Shown here in pieces: positions 23,608-30,052 of a stretch of 39,676 bases of DNA. This stretch comes from Candidatus Nomurabacteria bacterium (lineage in GTDB: Bacteria; Patescibacteriota; Minisyncoccia; Phycocordibacterales; UBA9973). Location of the stretch: NCBI GenBank assembly GCA_023267435.1, contig JAHFNH010000006.1, positions 1 through 39,676 on the forward strand, read 5' to 3'. Made by a program: the position numbers and the translations under genes. The notes beneath the pieces were generated by a model. It searched no databases and was not told the origin of the DNA. It was given only the letters and a program-made list of their open reading frames with translations. Numbering within the stretch: position 1 is the stretch's first letter; every line of letters begins with the position of its first letter.

Positions 23608-24627
23608 ATGCAAAAATATAAATTTCATGTTCAGGGTATGCATTGCAAGGCTTGTGTGATGATGACCGAGAGCGAGATTGCTGAGCTTGTGGGTGTAAGT
23701 TTTGTTAAAACAAACCTTAGTAATCATTCGATGGAAGTGGAAGGTGATTTTGGTGACAAAACTGTAGAAGAAATTATAAAAGAATTTAATGGTGCTTTGA
23801 ATAAACACGGATACAGAGTGTCACAAGAGAAAGAAGAAAAGAAAATAAATTGGAGTGAATTTAAAATTGCTATTCCAGTCACGATAGCTTTTGTTGCATT
23901 CTATATACTTTTGCAAAAGATTGGCTTGGTGAATTTGATTAATGTTTCAAAAGTGACTTATGGCACAGCTTTTGTCGTCGGCATTATCGCTTCGCTTTCG
24001 ACCTGTATGGCTGTCGTCGGAGGATTGGTCCTTTCCATGTCAGCTTCCTTTGCGAAGGAAGGCGACAAAGTTCGTCCACAGATTATGTTTCATATTGGAA
24101 GAATACTTTCTTTTTTTGTTTTGGGTGGAGTGATCGGTCTGCTCGGAGCATCTTTTCAATTAAACACTTTTGGAACTTTTATTTTAAGTTTCATTATTGC
24201 TTTAGTGATGTTGATACTAGGTATTAACCTACTAGATGTTTTTCCTTGGGCGAAAAAATTACAGCCAGGTATGCCGAAGTTCTTATCCAAACATGCATTA
24301 GGTGTTTCAAAATTAAATCACAGTCTGACTCCGCTTCTAGTTGGTGTGGCGACATTTTTCTTACCATGTGGTTTTACTCAATCAATGCAGATTTATTCTC
24401 TTTCGACTGGTAGTTTTATGCAAGGTGCATTAACAATGCTTTCATTCGCATTGGGCACGCTTCCAGTTTTAGGTCTGCTTTCTTTCAGTTCTTTCTCAAT
24501 TCAGAAGAGTTCCAAGTCGGGAATTTTCTTCAAATCTGCTGGATTGATTGTAATTCTTTTTGCATTATTTAACCTTATCAATGCGTTGGTGGTAATAGAT
24601 GTCTTGCCTCCAATTTTTAACTTCTAG
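23608..24627 (+). CDS. HMA domain fused to a TauE/SafE (DsbD_2/UreH-like) membrane domain
   Basis: Residues 1-70 form a heavy-metal-associated domain with GMHCKAC (Cys13, Cys16). Residues about 85-335 are a six- to seven-helix membrane domain of the sulfite exporter TauE/SafE, UreH/DsbD_2 kind, with ASLSTCMAVVGGLVLSMSAS, MFHIGRILSFFVLGGVIGLLGA and the second Cys site FFLPCGFTQSMQIYSLSTGSF. Such fusions occur in copper operons and probably move copper or electrons across the membrane; the exact cargo is not settled. It starts one base after the copA stop and precedes the cupredoxin gene. Confidence 0.9.
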   Translation: MQKYKFHVQGMHCKACVMMTESEIAELVGVSFVKTNLSNHSMEVEGDFGDKTVEEIIKEFNGALNKHGYRVSQEKEEKKINWSEFKIAIPVTIAFVAFYILLQKIGLVNLINVSKVTYGTAFVVGIIASLSTCMAVVGGLVLSMSASFAKEGDKVRPQIMFHIGRILSFFVLGGVIGLLGASFQLNTFGTFILSFIIALVMLILGINLLDVFPWAKKLQPGMPKFLSKHALGVSKLNHSLTPLLVGVATFFLPCGFTQSMQIYSLSTGSFMQGALTMLSFALGTLPVLGLLSFSSFSIQKSSKSGIFFKSAGLIVILFALFNLINALVVIDVLPPIFNF

Positions 24628-24636
24628 TATGATACA

Positions 24637-25086
24637 ATGAAAAATATGAAATCAAACGTAAAACAAAATACAAATTCAAATACATTGATAATTGTCGTGG
24701 CTATCATTATTGCTAGTCTTATTATCGGTAGTGCTATTTATTTTTCCGGATCAAAACAAAGATCAGAGCAGGGTGTGGAGGAAGAAAATGTCGTAAATGC
24801 AAATAATGTTTCCATAGTGGACGGCAAGCAGATTATTGAAATTACTGCCAAGGGTGGATATCGCCCAGCGCATAGTGTTGCGAAAGCAGGGATTCCAACC
24901 ATTCTTCGTTTGAACACAAATGGCACTTTCGACTGTACTTCCATTGTGCGTATTCCTAGTTTAAATATCAGTCAGAACCTACCTATTTCTGGAAGTACTG
25001 ACATAAGTCTTGGAACACAAAAAGCCACAGTTCTCCAAGGCACTTGCGGTATGGGTATGTATCCTTTTGATATTACTTTTCAGTAA
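24637..25086 (+). CDS. Membrane-anchored cupredoxin-like copper protein
   Basis: The 149-aa protein has one N-terminal membrane helix (about 16-37), a linker, and a cupredoxin-type domain (about 65-149). Candidate copper ligands are His79 in YRPAHS, Cys100 in FDCTS, Cys137 and Met139/Met141 in GTCGMGMY. The TCGMGMY ending is typical of cupredoxins paired with copper ATPases. It is the last gene of the csoR operon, 9 bp after the HMA-TauE gene, and probably binds copper on the outer face. A second ATG at 24646 is an alternative start. Confidence 0.88.
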   Translation: MKNMKSNVKQNTNSNTLIIVVAIIIASLIIGSAIYFSGSKQRSEQGVEEENVVNANNVSIVDGKQIIEITAKGGYRPAHSVAKAGIPTILRLNTNGTFDCTSIVRIPSLNISQNLPISGSTDISLGTQKATVLQGTCGMGMYPFDITFQ

Positions 25087-25101
25087 ATTGATTTTGGGTA
25101 G

Positions 25102-25130
25102 TTGAGTATTTACGTTATTTATGGTATTAT
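25102..25130 (+). promoter_or_regulatory. Probable promoter of the 25169 gene
   Basis: TTGAGT (25102-25107), 17 bp, TATTAT (25125-25130), then an AT-rich leader of about 30 nt. Confidence 0.5.
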
Positions 25131-25168
25131 GAATATATAATTATTAATTAATCAAATTAAATAAATTT

Positions 25169-25696
25169 ATGAAATTTGACGGAGCACCAAAACTAAATAT
25201 AACTAAAAAAGAAGAAAAAGCAGAGCCACAAAAATTAGACGACATGCTTCCTTTCTTAAAAATTTCACAGGATCAAATAAATCACAATAAGCAATTAAAA
25301 GCTGGTAATGAATTATTTTTGTCTGGTAAGTTTAATGAGGCAATAGAAGCTGCAAAAGATTTAAAAGAAGGTGGTTTTAAAAAGAAAGAATTTACAGAAG
25401 ATGAATTTGAAAAATTTAGTGAAGCTAGGGAGAATCTTGCTACACAATTAGGGTATACAGTTACTGTAAATGAAGGAAAGTGGTTTAATATTGAAAATGA
25501 AAATTGTTGGGTTTCAATGAAACATTCTATGACTCCCATTTTTAATGGGTATAAAGGCGGAAGAATCTCTGAAATCGCTATAGTGGATAAAGAAAATAAA
25601 AAGAATTTGATTGAATTTATTGGTAGTAATGTTATTGGTTTGAAAAACGAGGAGTTGAAAAAGTATTTTGATGAAATAATTAAATATTTTAATTAA
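25169..25696 (+). CDS. Hypothetical protein, 175 aa
   Basis: No family recognised. The protein is soluble and charged. Residues 1-45 are Lys/Glu-rich; residues about 46-70 (NHNKQLKAGNELFLSGKFNEAIEAAKDLKEGG) look like a single TPR-like helix pair. The rest mixes beta and helical segments with several aromatic residues (WFNIENENCWVSMKH). It has no signal or membrane segment. It starts the accessory block after the copper operon and has its own promoter. Codon use is very AT-rich like its neighbours to the right. Confidence 0.65.
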   Translation: MKFDGAPKLNITKKEEKAEPQKLDDMLPFLKISQDQINHNKQLKAGNELFLSGKFNEAIEAAKDLKEGGFKKKEFTEDEFEKFSEARENLATQLGYTVTVNEGKWFNIENENCWVSMKHSMTPIFNGYKGGRISEIAIVDKENKKNLIEFIGSNVIGLKNEELKKYFDEIIKYFN

Positions 25697-25762
25697 AAAA
25701 ACTTTCTGTGCTAAAATATAATAGGTCAAAATTATAAATTTAATTTTTTAGAATCAAGTTAT

Positions 25763-25825
25763 ATGGCAAAAGGAAATAATGCTCACAAAAAGGAAGTAAA
25801 GAAACCAAAGAAGGCAAAGAAATAA
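25763..25825 (+). CDS. Lys-rich micropeptide, 20 aa
   Basis: The ORF reads MAKGNNAHKKEVKKPKKAKK and ends at TAA 7 nt before a strong terminator. Its 3' half and the terminator are part of a 77-bp perfect repeat that recurs after the HNH gene. Upstream are a possible extended -10 (TGC-TAAAAT, 25712-25717) and an overlapping TATAAT (25717-25722). I recall similar short Lys-rich peptides from other bacteria but cannot confirm a family. The function is unknown; nucleic-acid or ribosome binding would fit the charge. Confidence 0.55.
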   Translation: MAKGNNAHKKEVKKPKKAKK

Positions 25826-25869
25826 TCTTTGAAAAGCCCCCGAGCATAGCTCGGGGGCTTTTTGTTATT
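25793..25869 (+). repeat. 77-bp direct repeat, copy 1 (micropeptide 3' half plus terminator)
   Basis: Identical over 77 bp to 26662-26738. It encodes the last ten residues EVKKPKKAKK, the stop codon and a terminator. The offset between copies is 869 bp and the HNH gene lies between them. Confidence 0.95.
25833..25866 (+). terminator. Rho-independent terminator (repeat copy 1)
   Basis: AAAGCCCCCGAG-CATA-GCTCGGGGGCTTTTT. A very strong GC stem with a T-run. Confidence 0.95.
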
Positions 25870-25943
25870 TTTTTATTTAATGCAATATATTAGTAAAATA
25901 ATTGGGTGTTTTGATTTAAAAAGTTTTGTGATATGCTGCAGCT

Positions 25944-26639
25944 ATGCGAAAAATTTTGGATGACATATTAAGTTATAGAGAAATGTGTGAAGCAGAAAAT
26001 CAGGAAGTTATGCAACACGGAATGAATTTTCATATGAATCATTTTTATTCTGTTGTATTAATGTCTCAAAAATCAAATGCCCCGTATTATGACAAAATTC
26101 ATAATGATGGAATAACTATAGAATATGAAGGTCATGATTTAGCAACAAATTATTCTGAAAATCCTAAAGAACAAGATCAGCCTGAAAAATTACCAAGTGG
26201 AAAATTAACACAAAATGGTTATTTCATTAAAGCAGTTAATGAATTTAAAAAAAATAAAAGTAAACCAGAGTTAGTTAAAGTTTATGAAAAAATATTACCA
26301 GGAACTTGGTCATTAAAAGGATATTTTGATTTGATTGATTATAATGTTGTTCATGATGGAAAACGTAATGTATTTAGATATATTTTAAAATTAGCTAATC
26401 GAGAAGAAAATTCTAGTACAGAAAAAGTAAAACTCGAACACACTAGATTAATTCCTTCACAGGTTAAAAGGGAAGTTTGGAAACGAGATCAAGGAAAATG
26501 TGTTTTGTGTAATGATACAAAAAACCTACATTTTGATCACGATTTACCCTTCTCAAGAGGTGGTACAAGTTTGTCGGTAAATAATGTTCGATTGCTTTGT
26601 ATGAAACATAATCTTCAAAAGTCGGATAAAATTGAATAA
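25944..26639 (+). CDS. HNH endonuclease with a possible SRA-like N-terminal domain
   Basis: The C-terminal HNH nuclease domain (about 170-231) is clear: VWKRDQGKCVLCND with Cys186/Cys189, FDHDLPFSRGGTS with catalytic His199, Asn213/214 in SVNNVRLLC, and Cys219/His222 as the second zinc pair. Residues about 30-150 (FYSVVLMSQ..., GITIEYEGHD..., GTWSLKGYFDLIDY) resemble the SRA/YDG fold that binds modified cytosines in Type IV restriction enzymes; this match is weak and inferred. TGA-TATGCT (TATGCT 25932-25937) ends 6 nt before the ATG. The gene is bracketed by 77-bp repeats, so it may be a mobile or homing-type insertion. Confidence 0.88.
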   Translation: MRKILDDILSYREMCEAENQEVMQHGMNFHMNHFYSVVLMSQKSNAPYYDKIHNDGITIEYEGHDLATNYSENPKEQDQPEKLPSGKLTQNGYFIKAVNEFKKNKSKPELVKVYEKILPGTWSLKGYFDLIDYNVVHDGKRNVFRYILKLANREENSSTEKVKLEHTRLIPSQVKREVWKRDQGKCVLCNDTKNLHFDHDLPFSRGGTSLSVNNVRLLCMKHNLQKSDKIE

Positions 26640-26694
26640 AAAATATCTTTATAAAAAGAAAGAAGTAAAGAAACCAAAGAAGGCAAAGAAATAA
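26632..26694 (+). CDS. Possible second Lys-rich micropeptide, 20 aa, TTG start
   Basis: In the frame of repeat copy 2 a TTG at 26632 opens a 20-codon ORF reading (M)NKKYLYKKKEVKKPKKAKK. It has the same length and the same last ten residues as the 25763 micropeptide, and overlaps the HNH end by 8 bp in another frame. It may be an active paralogue, or just the leftover 3' half of a duplicated gene whose equal length is chance. Confidence 0.3.
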   Translation: MNKKYLYKKKEVKKPKKAKK

Positions 26695-26738
26695 TCTTTG
26701 AAAAGCCCCCGAGCATAGCTCGGGGGCTTTTTGTTATT
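26662..26738 (+). repeat. 77-bp direct repeat, copy 2
   Basis: Identical to 25793-25869. It provides the terminator for the HNH gene. The last bases also supply TTGTTA, the likely -35 of the next promoter. Confidence 0.95.
26702..26735 (+). terminator. Rho-independent terminator (repeat copy 2)
   Basis: Same stem and T-run as the copy at 25833-25866, now 62 bp after the HNH stop. Confidence 0.95.
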
Positions 26739-26759
26739 ACTTGTAATTTTTGTTATAAT
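26731..26759 (+). promoter_or_regulatory. Probable promoter of the 26796 gene
   Basis: TTGTTA (26731-26736), 17 bp, TATAAT (26754-26759). The -35 lies within the end of the 77-bp repeat. Confidence 0.55.
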
Positions 26760-26795
26760 TTAAGTATTAAAAGAATTTAATTATATGAATTAGTT

Positions 26796-27317
26796 ATGGC
26801 AACAAATTTCAGTACAAAAAGTGGTGGAAATATAAAAAGTAAAACAGAACTTAGGGGTAACGAATACGGCAAAGCAGAAAAGGGCGTGATTGTTTGCAGT
26901 GTTTGCCATAATGTTTATTTTAAAAAAGGATGGCACAAGGCTGGCAGTGAACCAATAACAGAAACCAAGCTTTCTGGTACAGGAGTTCATTTTGATTTAT
27001 GTCCTAGTTGTAAAATGAAAAAGGGTAATCTTTACGGAGGAAAAGTAACTATCAAAAATGTTCCAGCTCTAACTCGTGATGAATTATTTAATCTTGTTGC
27101 TGGTTTCGGAAGACGTGCTACAGATCGTAATCCTCAAGACAGAATTATGGATGTAAAAACTACAGGAGGGAATTTTGTGGTAACTACAAACAATGACCAA
27201 CTTGCTGCAAAACTTGGACGCAAGATACACGAGACTTTTAAAAAGACAGAAATAAAAACTTCTTTTACTTCTGAGCCTCAAGAGGTTAGTAATGTAGAAA
27301 TAGTTTTTGCTAAATAA
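26796..27317 (+). CDS. Zinc-ribbon protein of the BCAM0308/NMD3-like kind
   Basis: The 173-aa soluble protein has two CxxC pairs forming a zinc ribbon: CSVCHNVYFKKGWHK and CPSCKMKKGNLYGG. A domain follows with RIMDVKTTGGNFVVTTNNDQLAAKLGRKIHETF and a closing beta strand VSNVEIVFA. This order matches the BCAM0308 family, bacterial proteins distantly like the N-terminal part of NMD3, for which the function is not established. It is followed after 2 bp by the transglutaminase-like gene, so they form a two-gene operon. Confidence 0.82.
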   Translation: MATNFSTKSGGNIKSKTELRGNEYGKAEKGVIVCSVCHNVYFKKGWHKAGSEPITETKLSGTGVHFDLCPSCKMKKGNLYGGKVTIKNVPALTRDELFNLVAGFGRRATDRNPQDRIMDVKTTGGNFVVTTNNDQLAAKLGRKIHETFKKTEIKTSFTSEPQEVSNVEIVFAK

Positions 27318-27319
27318 AT

Positions 27320-27934
27320 TTGAATCTTTTTACTAAAAAAGAAGAAGCCTTGCTCAAGAAATTAAATACACCCACCAAGGTGCAGGACTTTTTAAATAGT
27401 CTGGAATTCAATTTTGAGCGGGATGGAAAAGATACTCTAAAATCACCAATTATGACCTTACGAGCAGGGAATGCGCATTGTATCGAAGGTGCAATTTTAG
27501 GGGCGTATATTCTCTCATTACACGGTTTTAAACCTCTTATAATGCATTTAGAGACCATTAAAGACAGGGATTTTGACCATGTTGTAGTTCCTTTCCAGCA
27601 AGATGGACTTTGGGGTGCATTATCGAAAACAAACCACGCAGTATTGCGTTATCGCGAGCCAGTGTATAAAAATATCCGTGAACTTGTGATGTCGTATTTT
27701 CATGAATACTTTTTAGATAATGGTACGAAAACCTTGCGCAGATATTCTCGTCCGCTTAATTTAAATGTTTTTGAAAAAAAATGGTTTCAAGAAGATGGCG
27801 ACTTGTGGGGGATAGATGAAGAACTCGATAAGATAAAGCACTACGATATAGCACCAAAAAGTGTTTTTAAAAAAATGCGCAAAGCAGACAAAATAGAAAT
27901 AGAAGCCGGTAAGATTTCAGAATATAAAATATAA
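27320..27934 (+). CDS. Transglutaminase-like (papain-fold) protein, TTG start
   Basis: The 204-aa soluble protein has a transglutaminase-like core. Candidate catalytic Cys54 lies in NAHCIEGAILGAYILSLHG, His87 in DFDHVVVPFQ, and a polar third residue in WGALSKTNHAVLRYREP. The conserved tail MSYFHEYFLDNGTKTLRRYSRP marks a bacterial family I recognise by pattern but without known function. It probably cuts or cross-links peptides or acts on an amide bond. No ATG is available near the N-terminus, so TTG at 27320, 2 bp after the preceding stop, is taken. A hairpin follows at 27935. Confidence 0.82.
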   Translation: MNLFTKKEEALLKKLNTPTKVQDFLNSLEFNFERDGKDTLKSPIMTLRAGNAHCIEGAILGAYILSLHGFKPLIMHLETIKDRDFDHVVVPFQQDGLWGALSKTNHAVLRYREPVYKNIRELVMSYFHEYFLDNGTKTLRRYSRPLNLNVFEKKWFQEDGDLWGIDEELDKIKHYDIAPKSVFKKMRKADKIEIEAGKISEYKI

Positions 27935-27959
27935 ACCACATAGGATAATCCTATGTGGT
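27935..27959 (+). terminator. Hairpin after the transglutaminase-like gene
   Basis: ACCACATAGGA-TAA-TCCTATGTGGT, a perfect 11-bp stem directly after the stop. The following tract (GTTGTGTACTTTTTA) is only weakly T-rich, so termination may be partial. Confidence 0.65.
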
Positions 27960-28003
27960 GTTGTGTACTTTTTATATAATATGGAGGGTAGTCCTTGATG
28001 TTT

Positions 28004-28041
28004 TATTAAAAAACATACGGAGGGGAACCCTTCGTATGTTT
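28004..28041. terminator. Hairpin upstream of the 28142 promoter
   Basis: AAACATACG (28011-28019) pairs with CGTATGTTT (28033-28041), with a GGGG/CCC inner pairing. An A-run precedes it, so on the minus strand it ends in T6. Its right arm overlaps the -35 of the next promoter. No leftward gene ends nearby. Confidence 0.5.
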
Positions 28042-28069
28042 GACAAATGACTATATTTTGTGCTACTAT
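28040..28069 (+). promoter_or_regulatory. Strong promoter of the 28142 gene
   Basis: TTGACA (28040-28045), 18 bp, TACTAT (28064-28069). The leader of about 65 nt holds a small hairpin CCGAT...ATCGG (28088-28104) and no Shine-Dalgarno site. Confidence 0.7.
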
Positions 28070-28141
28070 TTTTAGTAGGTAAAGAAACCGATTCCTTATA
28101 TCGGCTCAGCATGTAATTCGTAAACTTAATACTTAAGCAAA

Positions 28142-28846
28142 ATGGCAAAAGCTGCAACAAGCGGTCAGGCCCGCGCTTTTAATGCGATGACAGTGTCTCG
28201 TATTGATGAGGAAGCCTTGAAACAAATTGATGGTGAAAAACTTCAAAAAATCATCGATAAACCGGAAGAATTTATACCAAACTTTATTGCTTGGATAAAT
28301 AACGGATGTAAAATATCAAACCAAAATACTGTACAAACCTTAAAAAATCTAGCATTCATTTGTGAGATTTTAATAAGAGATTTTTCAGAATTCGTGGTTT
28401 GGGATAGATTCCAACCAAGAGCTGAAGATAAAGTTAGTATCTCACTACGCTTTGGAGGCAATTTTATAAATTGGATTCTAAACCCAATGAAAATGAAAAA
28501 AGTATCGCTTGTAAATGGTTTAAAACTGAAGAAATTTAGTTTGTTAAAATCAATGAATGATACTGAAATCCAAAATGAGTTACAAAATCCAAAACCAATA
28601 GATGTGGAAATATTTTTACCACTGATATGGGCAATGATGCTTTCACAGAAGAACGGTGAAGTAAAAGAAAATGGATTACTTAATAATGGATATGCAAATA
28701 TTTTTCATGTGAAATTGGATGACAATCGTGTTGTTGCTGTGAGCGTGTTCTGGCACACTTCCGGGTGGCGTTTGGGCGCAGATGGGTTTGACTATCTCGG
28801 TCGTTTTGAAGTTGGCGGTGCGTTCTTTACTCCCGCTACTGCGTAA
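28142..28846 (+). CDS. Hypothetical protein, 234 aa
   Basis: No family recognised. The protein is soluble and helical in its first 150 residues (EALKQIDGEKLQKIIDKPEEFIPNFIAWINNG). The last 60 residues form a beta-rich end with FHVKLDDNRVVAVSVFWHTSGWRLGADGFDYLGRFEVGGAFF, which reads like a compact ligand or surface domain. It has no signal peptide. It is a single gene with a strong promoter and terminator. The last 100 bp are visibly more GC-rich than the rest of the gene. Confidence 0.7.
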   Translation: MAKAATSGQARAFNAMTVSRIDEEALKQIDGEKLQKIIDKPEEFIPNFIAWINNGCKISNQNTVQTLKNLAFICEILIRDFSEFVVWDRFQPRAEDKVSISLRFGGNFINWILNPMKMKKVSLVNGLKLKKFSLLKSMNDTEIQNELQNPKPIDVEIFLPLIWAMMLSQKNGEVKENGLLNNGYANIFHVKLDDNRVVAVSVFWHTSGWRLGADGFDYLGRFEVGGAFFTPATA

Positions 28847-28868
28847 ATTGTGTAGCTTAAAATTATTT

Positions 28869-28906
28869 AGACCCTTCGTATCTTTTGATACTTTGGGTCT
28901 TTTTTT
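28869..28906 (+). terminator. Rho-independent terminator
   Basis: AGACCC...GGGTCT with inner GTATC/GATAC pairing and a T7 tract. Confidence 0.92.
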
Positions 28907-28926
28907 ATGTTAAAATAAAACTATAA

Positions 28927-29541
28927 ATGAACAAGCCATCTAAAGGAATAATAATTGCACAGATCTTTTTAATCTTTATATTGCCCGTGGCACTGCTTTA
29001 TTTTAAGATTTTATCTTATGACTGGAGGATGGTTTTGTTGTTGATTGACTCTTTAGTTATTTATGGAATCATTCGGCATGAAAATTGGACTTATGAAGAT
29101 CTGGGTTTGCATCATCACAATATTAAAAAGGCTTTGCCGTTTTACGCATTCTTCACTGTTTTAGGTCTTATTGCTCTTTTTGTGATTGATCATAGGGTGA
29201 ATATGCCGGATGTTGAAACAAGGATTTTTTTTATAAAAACTTTCGCTTTTTTCATACCGATTTCTTTCTTTCAAGAATTTGCTTTCAGAGCTTTTCTCAT
29301 ACCCAGGCTGAGAGAAATTTCTAAAAATAATTATATAATAATTTTTTCAAATGCAGTTTTATTTACTCTCATTCATATAATATATCCTTATCTGGGAATC
29401 AGCTTGCCGATCGCTTTCGTGTCCGGTATTTTCTTCGCTTGGCTTTATGTAAAGTATCCAAATTTATTACTCATATCAATATCGCACATGATTTTAAATG
29501 TAACTGCGTTACTGCTCGGCTTCTTTTATATAGCTAATTGA
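28927..29541 (+). CDS. CPBP family intramembrane metalloprotease (Rce1-like)
   Basis: CPBP/Abi proteins are multi-pass membrane proteases related to Rce1. The 204-aa protein has six to seven helices. The glutamate motif EExxxR appears as Q116-E117-F-A-F-R121, so the first Glu is Gln. The other family motifs are intact: FxxxH in LFTLIH150 and HxxxN in SHMILN. The substitution could reduce activity; one Glu remains. A TGT-TAAAAT-like -10 (28911-28916) lies upstream, just after the preceding terminator. Confidence 0.87.
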   Translation: MNKPSKGIIIAQIFLIFILPVALLYFKILSYDWRMVLLLIDSLVIYGIIRHENWTYEDLGLHHHNIKKALPFYAFFTVLGLIALFVIDHRVNMPDVETRIFFIKTFAFFIPISFFQEFAFRAFLIPRLREISKNNYIIIFSNAVLFTLIHIIYPYLGISLPIAFVSGIFFAWLYVKYPNLLLISISHMILNVTALLLGFFYIAN

Positions 29542-29558
29542 AAATAGTAGGAACCTGC

Positions 29559-29564
29559 TATAAT
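29559..29564 (+). promoter_or_regulatory. Extended -10 for the DoxX gene
   Basis: TGC-TATAAT extended -10. A TTGAAA lies 15 bp upstream. A small hairpin TCCTG-CCCAG-CAGGA (29586-29600) sits in the leader before the ATG at 29618. Confidence 0.5.
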
Positions 29565-29617
29565 ATTAGTATTACTAATTAATTTTCCTGCCCAGCAGGA
29601 TTTAAAATTTAAAAATT

Positions 29618-30004
29618 ATGATTTATTTATTTGTTTTAGGACGCATTTTGTTTGGAGGTTTTTTCTTAATGAGCGGATATAGTCATATGAAGAATATGAA
29701 AATGATGTCAGGCTATGCAGGCTCGAAAGGAGTGCCAATGCCTACCGCAGCAATATTTGTTACCGGACTGCTACTTCTTTTAGGCGGAGCGGGAGTGATT
29801 TTAGGGGTTTATGTTAAATTTGCTCTTCTTTGTCTTGCACTTTTCTTAATTAGTGTAACATTTAAAATGCATGATTATTGGAATGTTCAGGATCCAATGC
29901 AGAAAATGACTCAAGAGTTAAATTTCAAGAAAAATTTAGCACTTCTTGGAGCGGTATTTATGGCCTTAATGATTCCATTACCTTGGGCTGTAACATTGTT
30001 TTAG
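29618..30004 (+). CDS. DoxX family membrane protein
   Basis: The 128-aa protein has four membrane helices with the DoxX pattern GRILFGGFFLMSGYSHMKN at the start, AIFVTGLLLLLGGAGVILGVY in the middle, and a cytoplasmic loop HDYWNVQDPMQKMTQELNFKKNLALLGA that matches the family. DoxX proteins have been linked to membrane redox and thiol stress in some bacteria; the role here is unknown. It is a single gene, and it is the second DoxX-superfamily member in the window besides the DoxD-like gene at 20334. Confidence 0.9.
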   Translation: MIYLFVLGRILFGGFFLMSGYSHMKNMKMMSGYAGSKGVPMPTAAIFVTGLLLLLGGAGVILGVYVKFALLCLALFLISVTFKMHDYWNVQDPMQKMTQELNFKKNLALLGAVFMALMIPLPWAVTLF

Positions 30005-30011
30005 TCTCTTT

Positions 30012-30052
30012 AAAATAAAAACACGAAAGCAAAGCTTTCGTGTTTTTATTTT
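30012..30052. terminator. Bidirectional terminator between the DoxX and MFS genes
   Basis: Perfect 19-bp arms (AAAATAAAAACACGAAAGC and its complement) with an AAA loop and A/T tracts on both sides. The MFS stop codon (minus strand) lies within it. Confidence 0.93.

Noticed and set aside
24040-24066. Third in-frame palindromic repeat in the HMA-TauE/SafE gene (CTTCCTTTGCGAAGGAAG)
   Set aside because: The segment is short, its residues (ASFAKEG) fit the loop naturally and the composition does not stand out.
27975-27998. Tiny ORF MEGSP after a TATAAT box
   Set aside because: It is five codons long with no supporting context. The box may be a chance AT-rich match.
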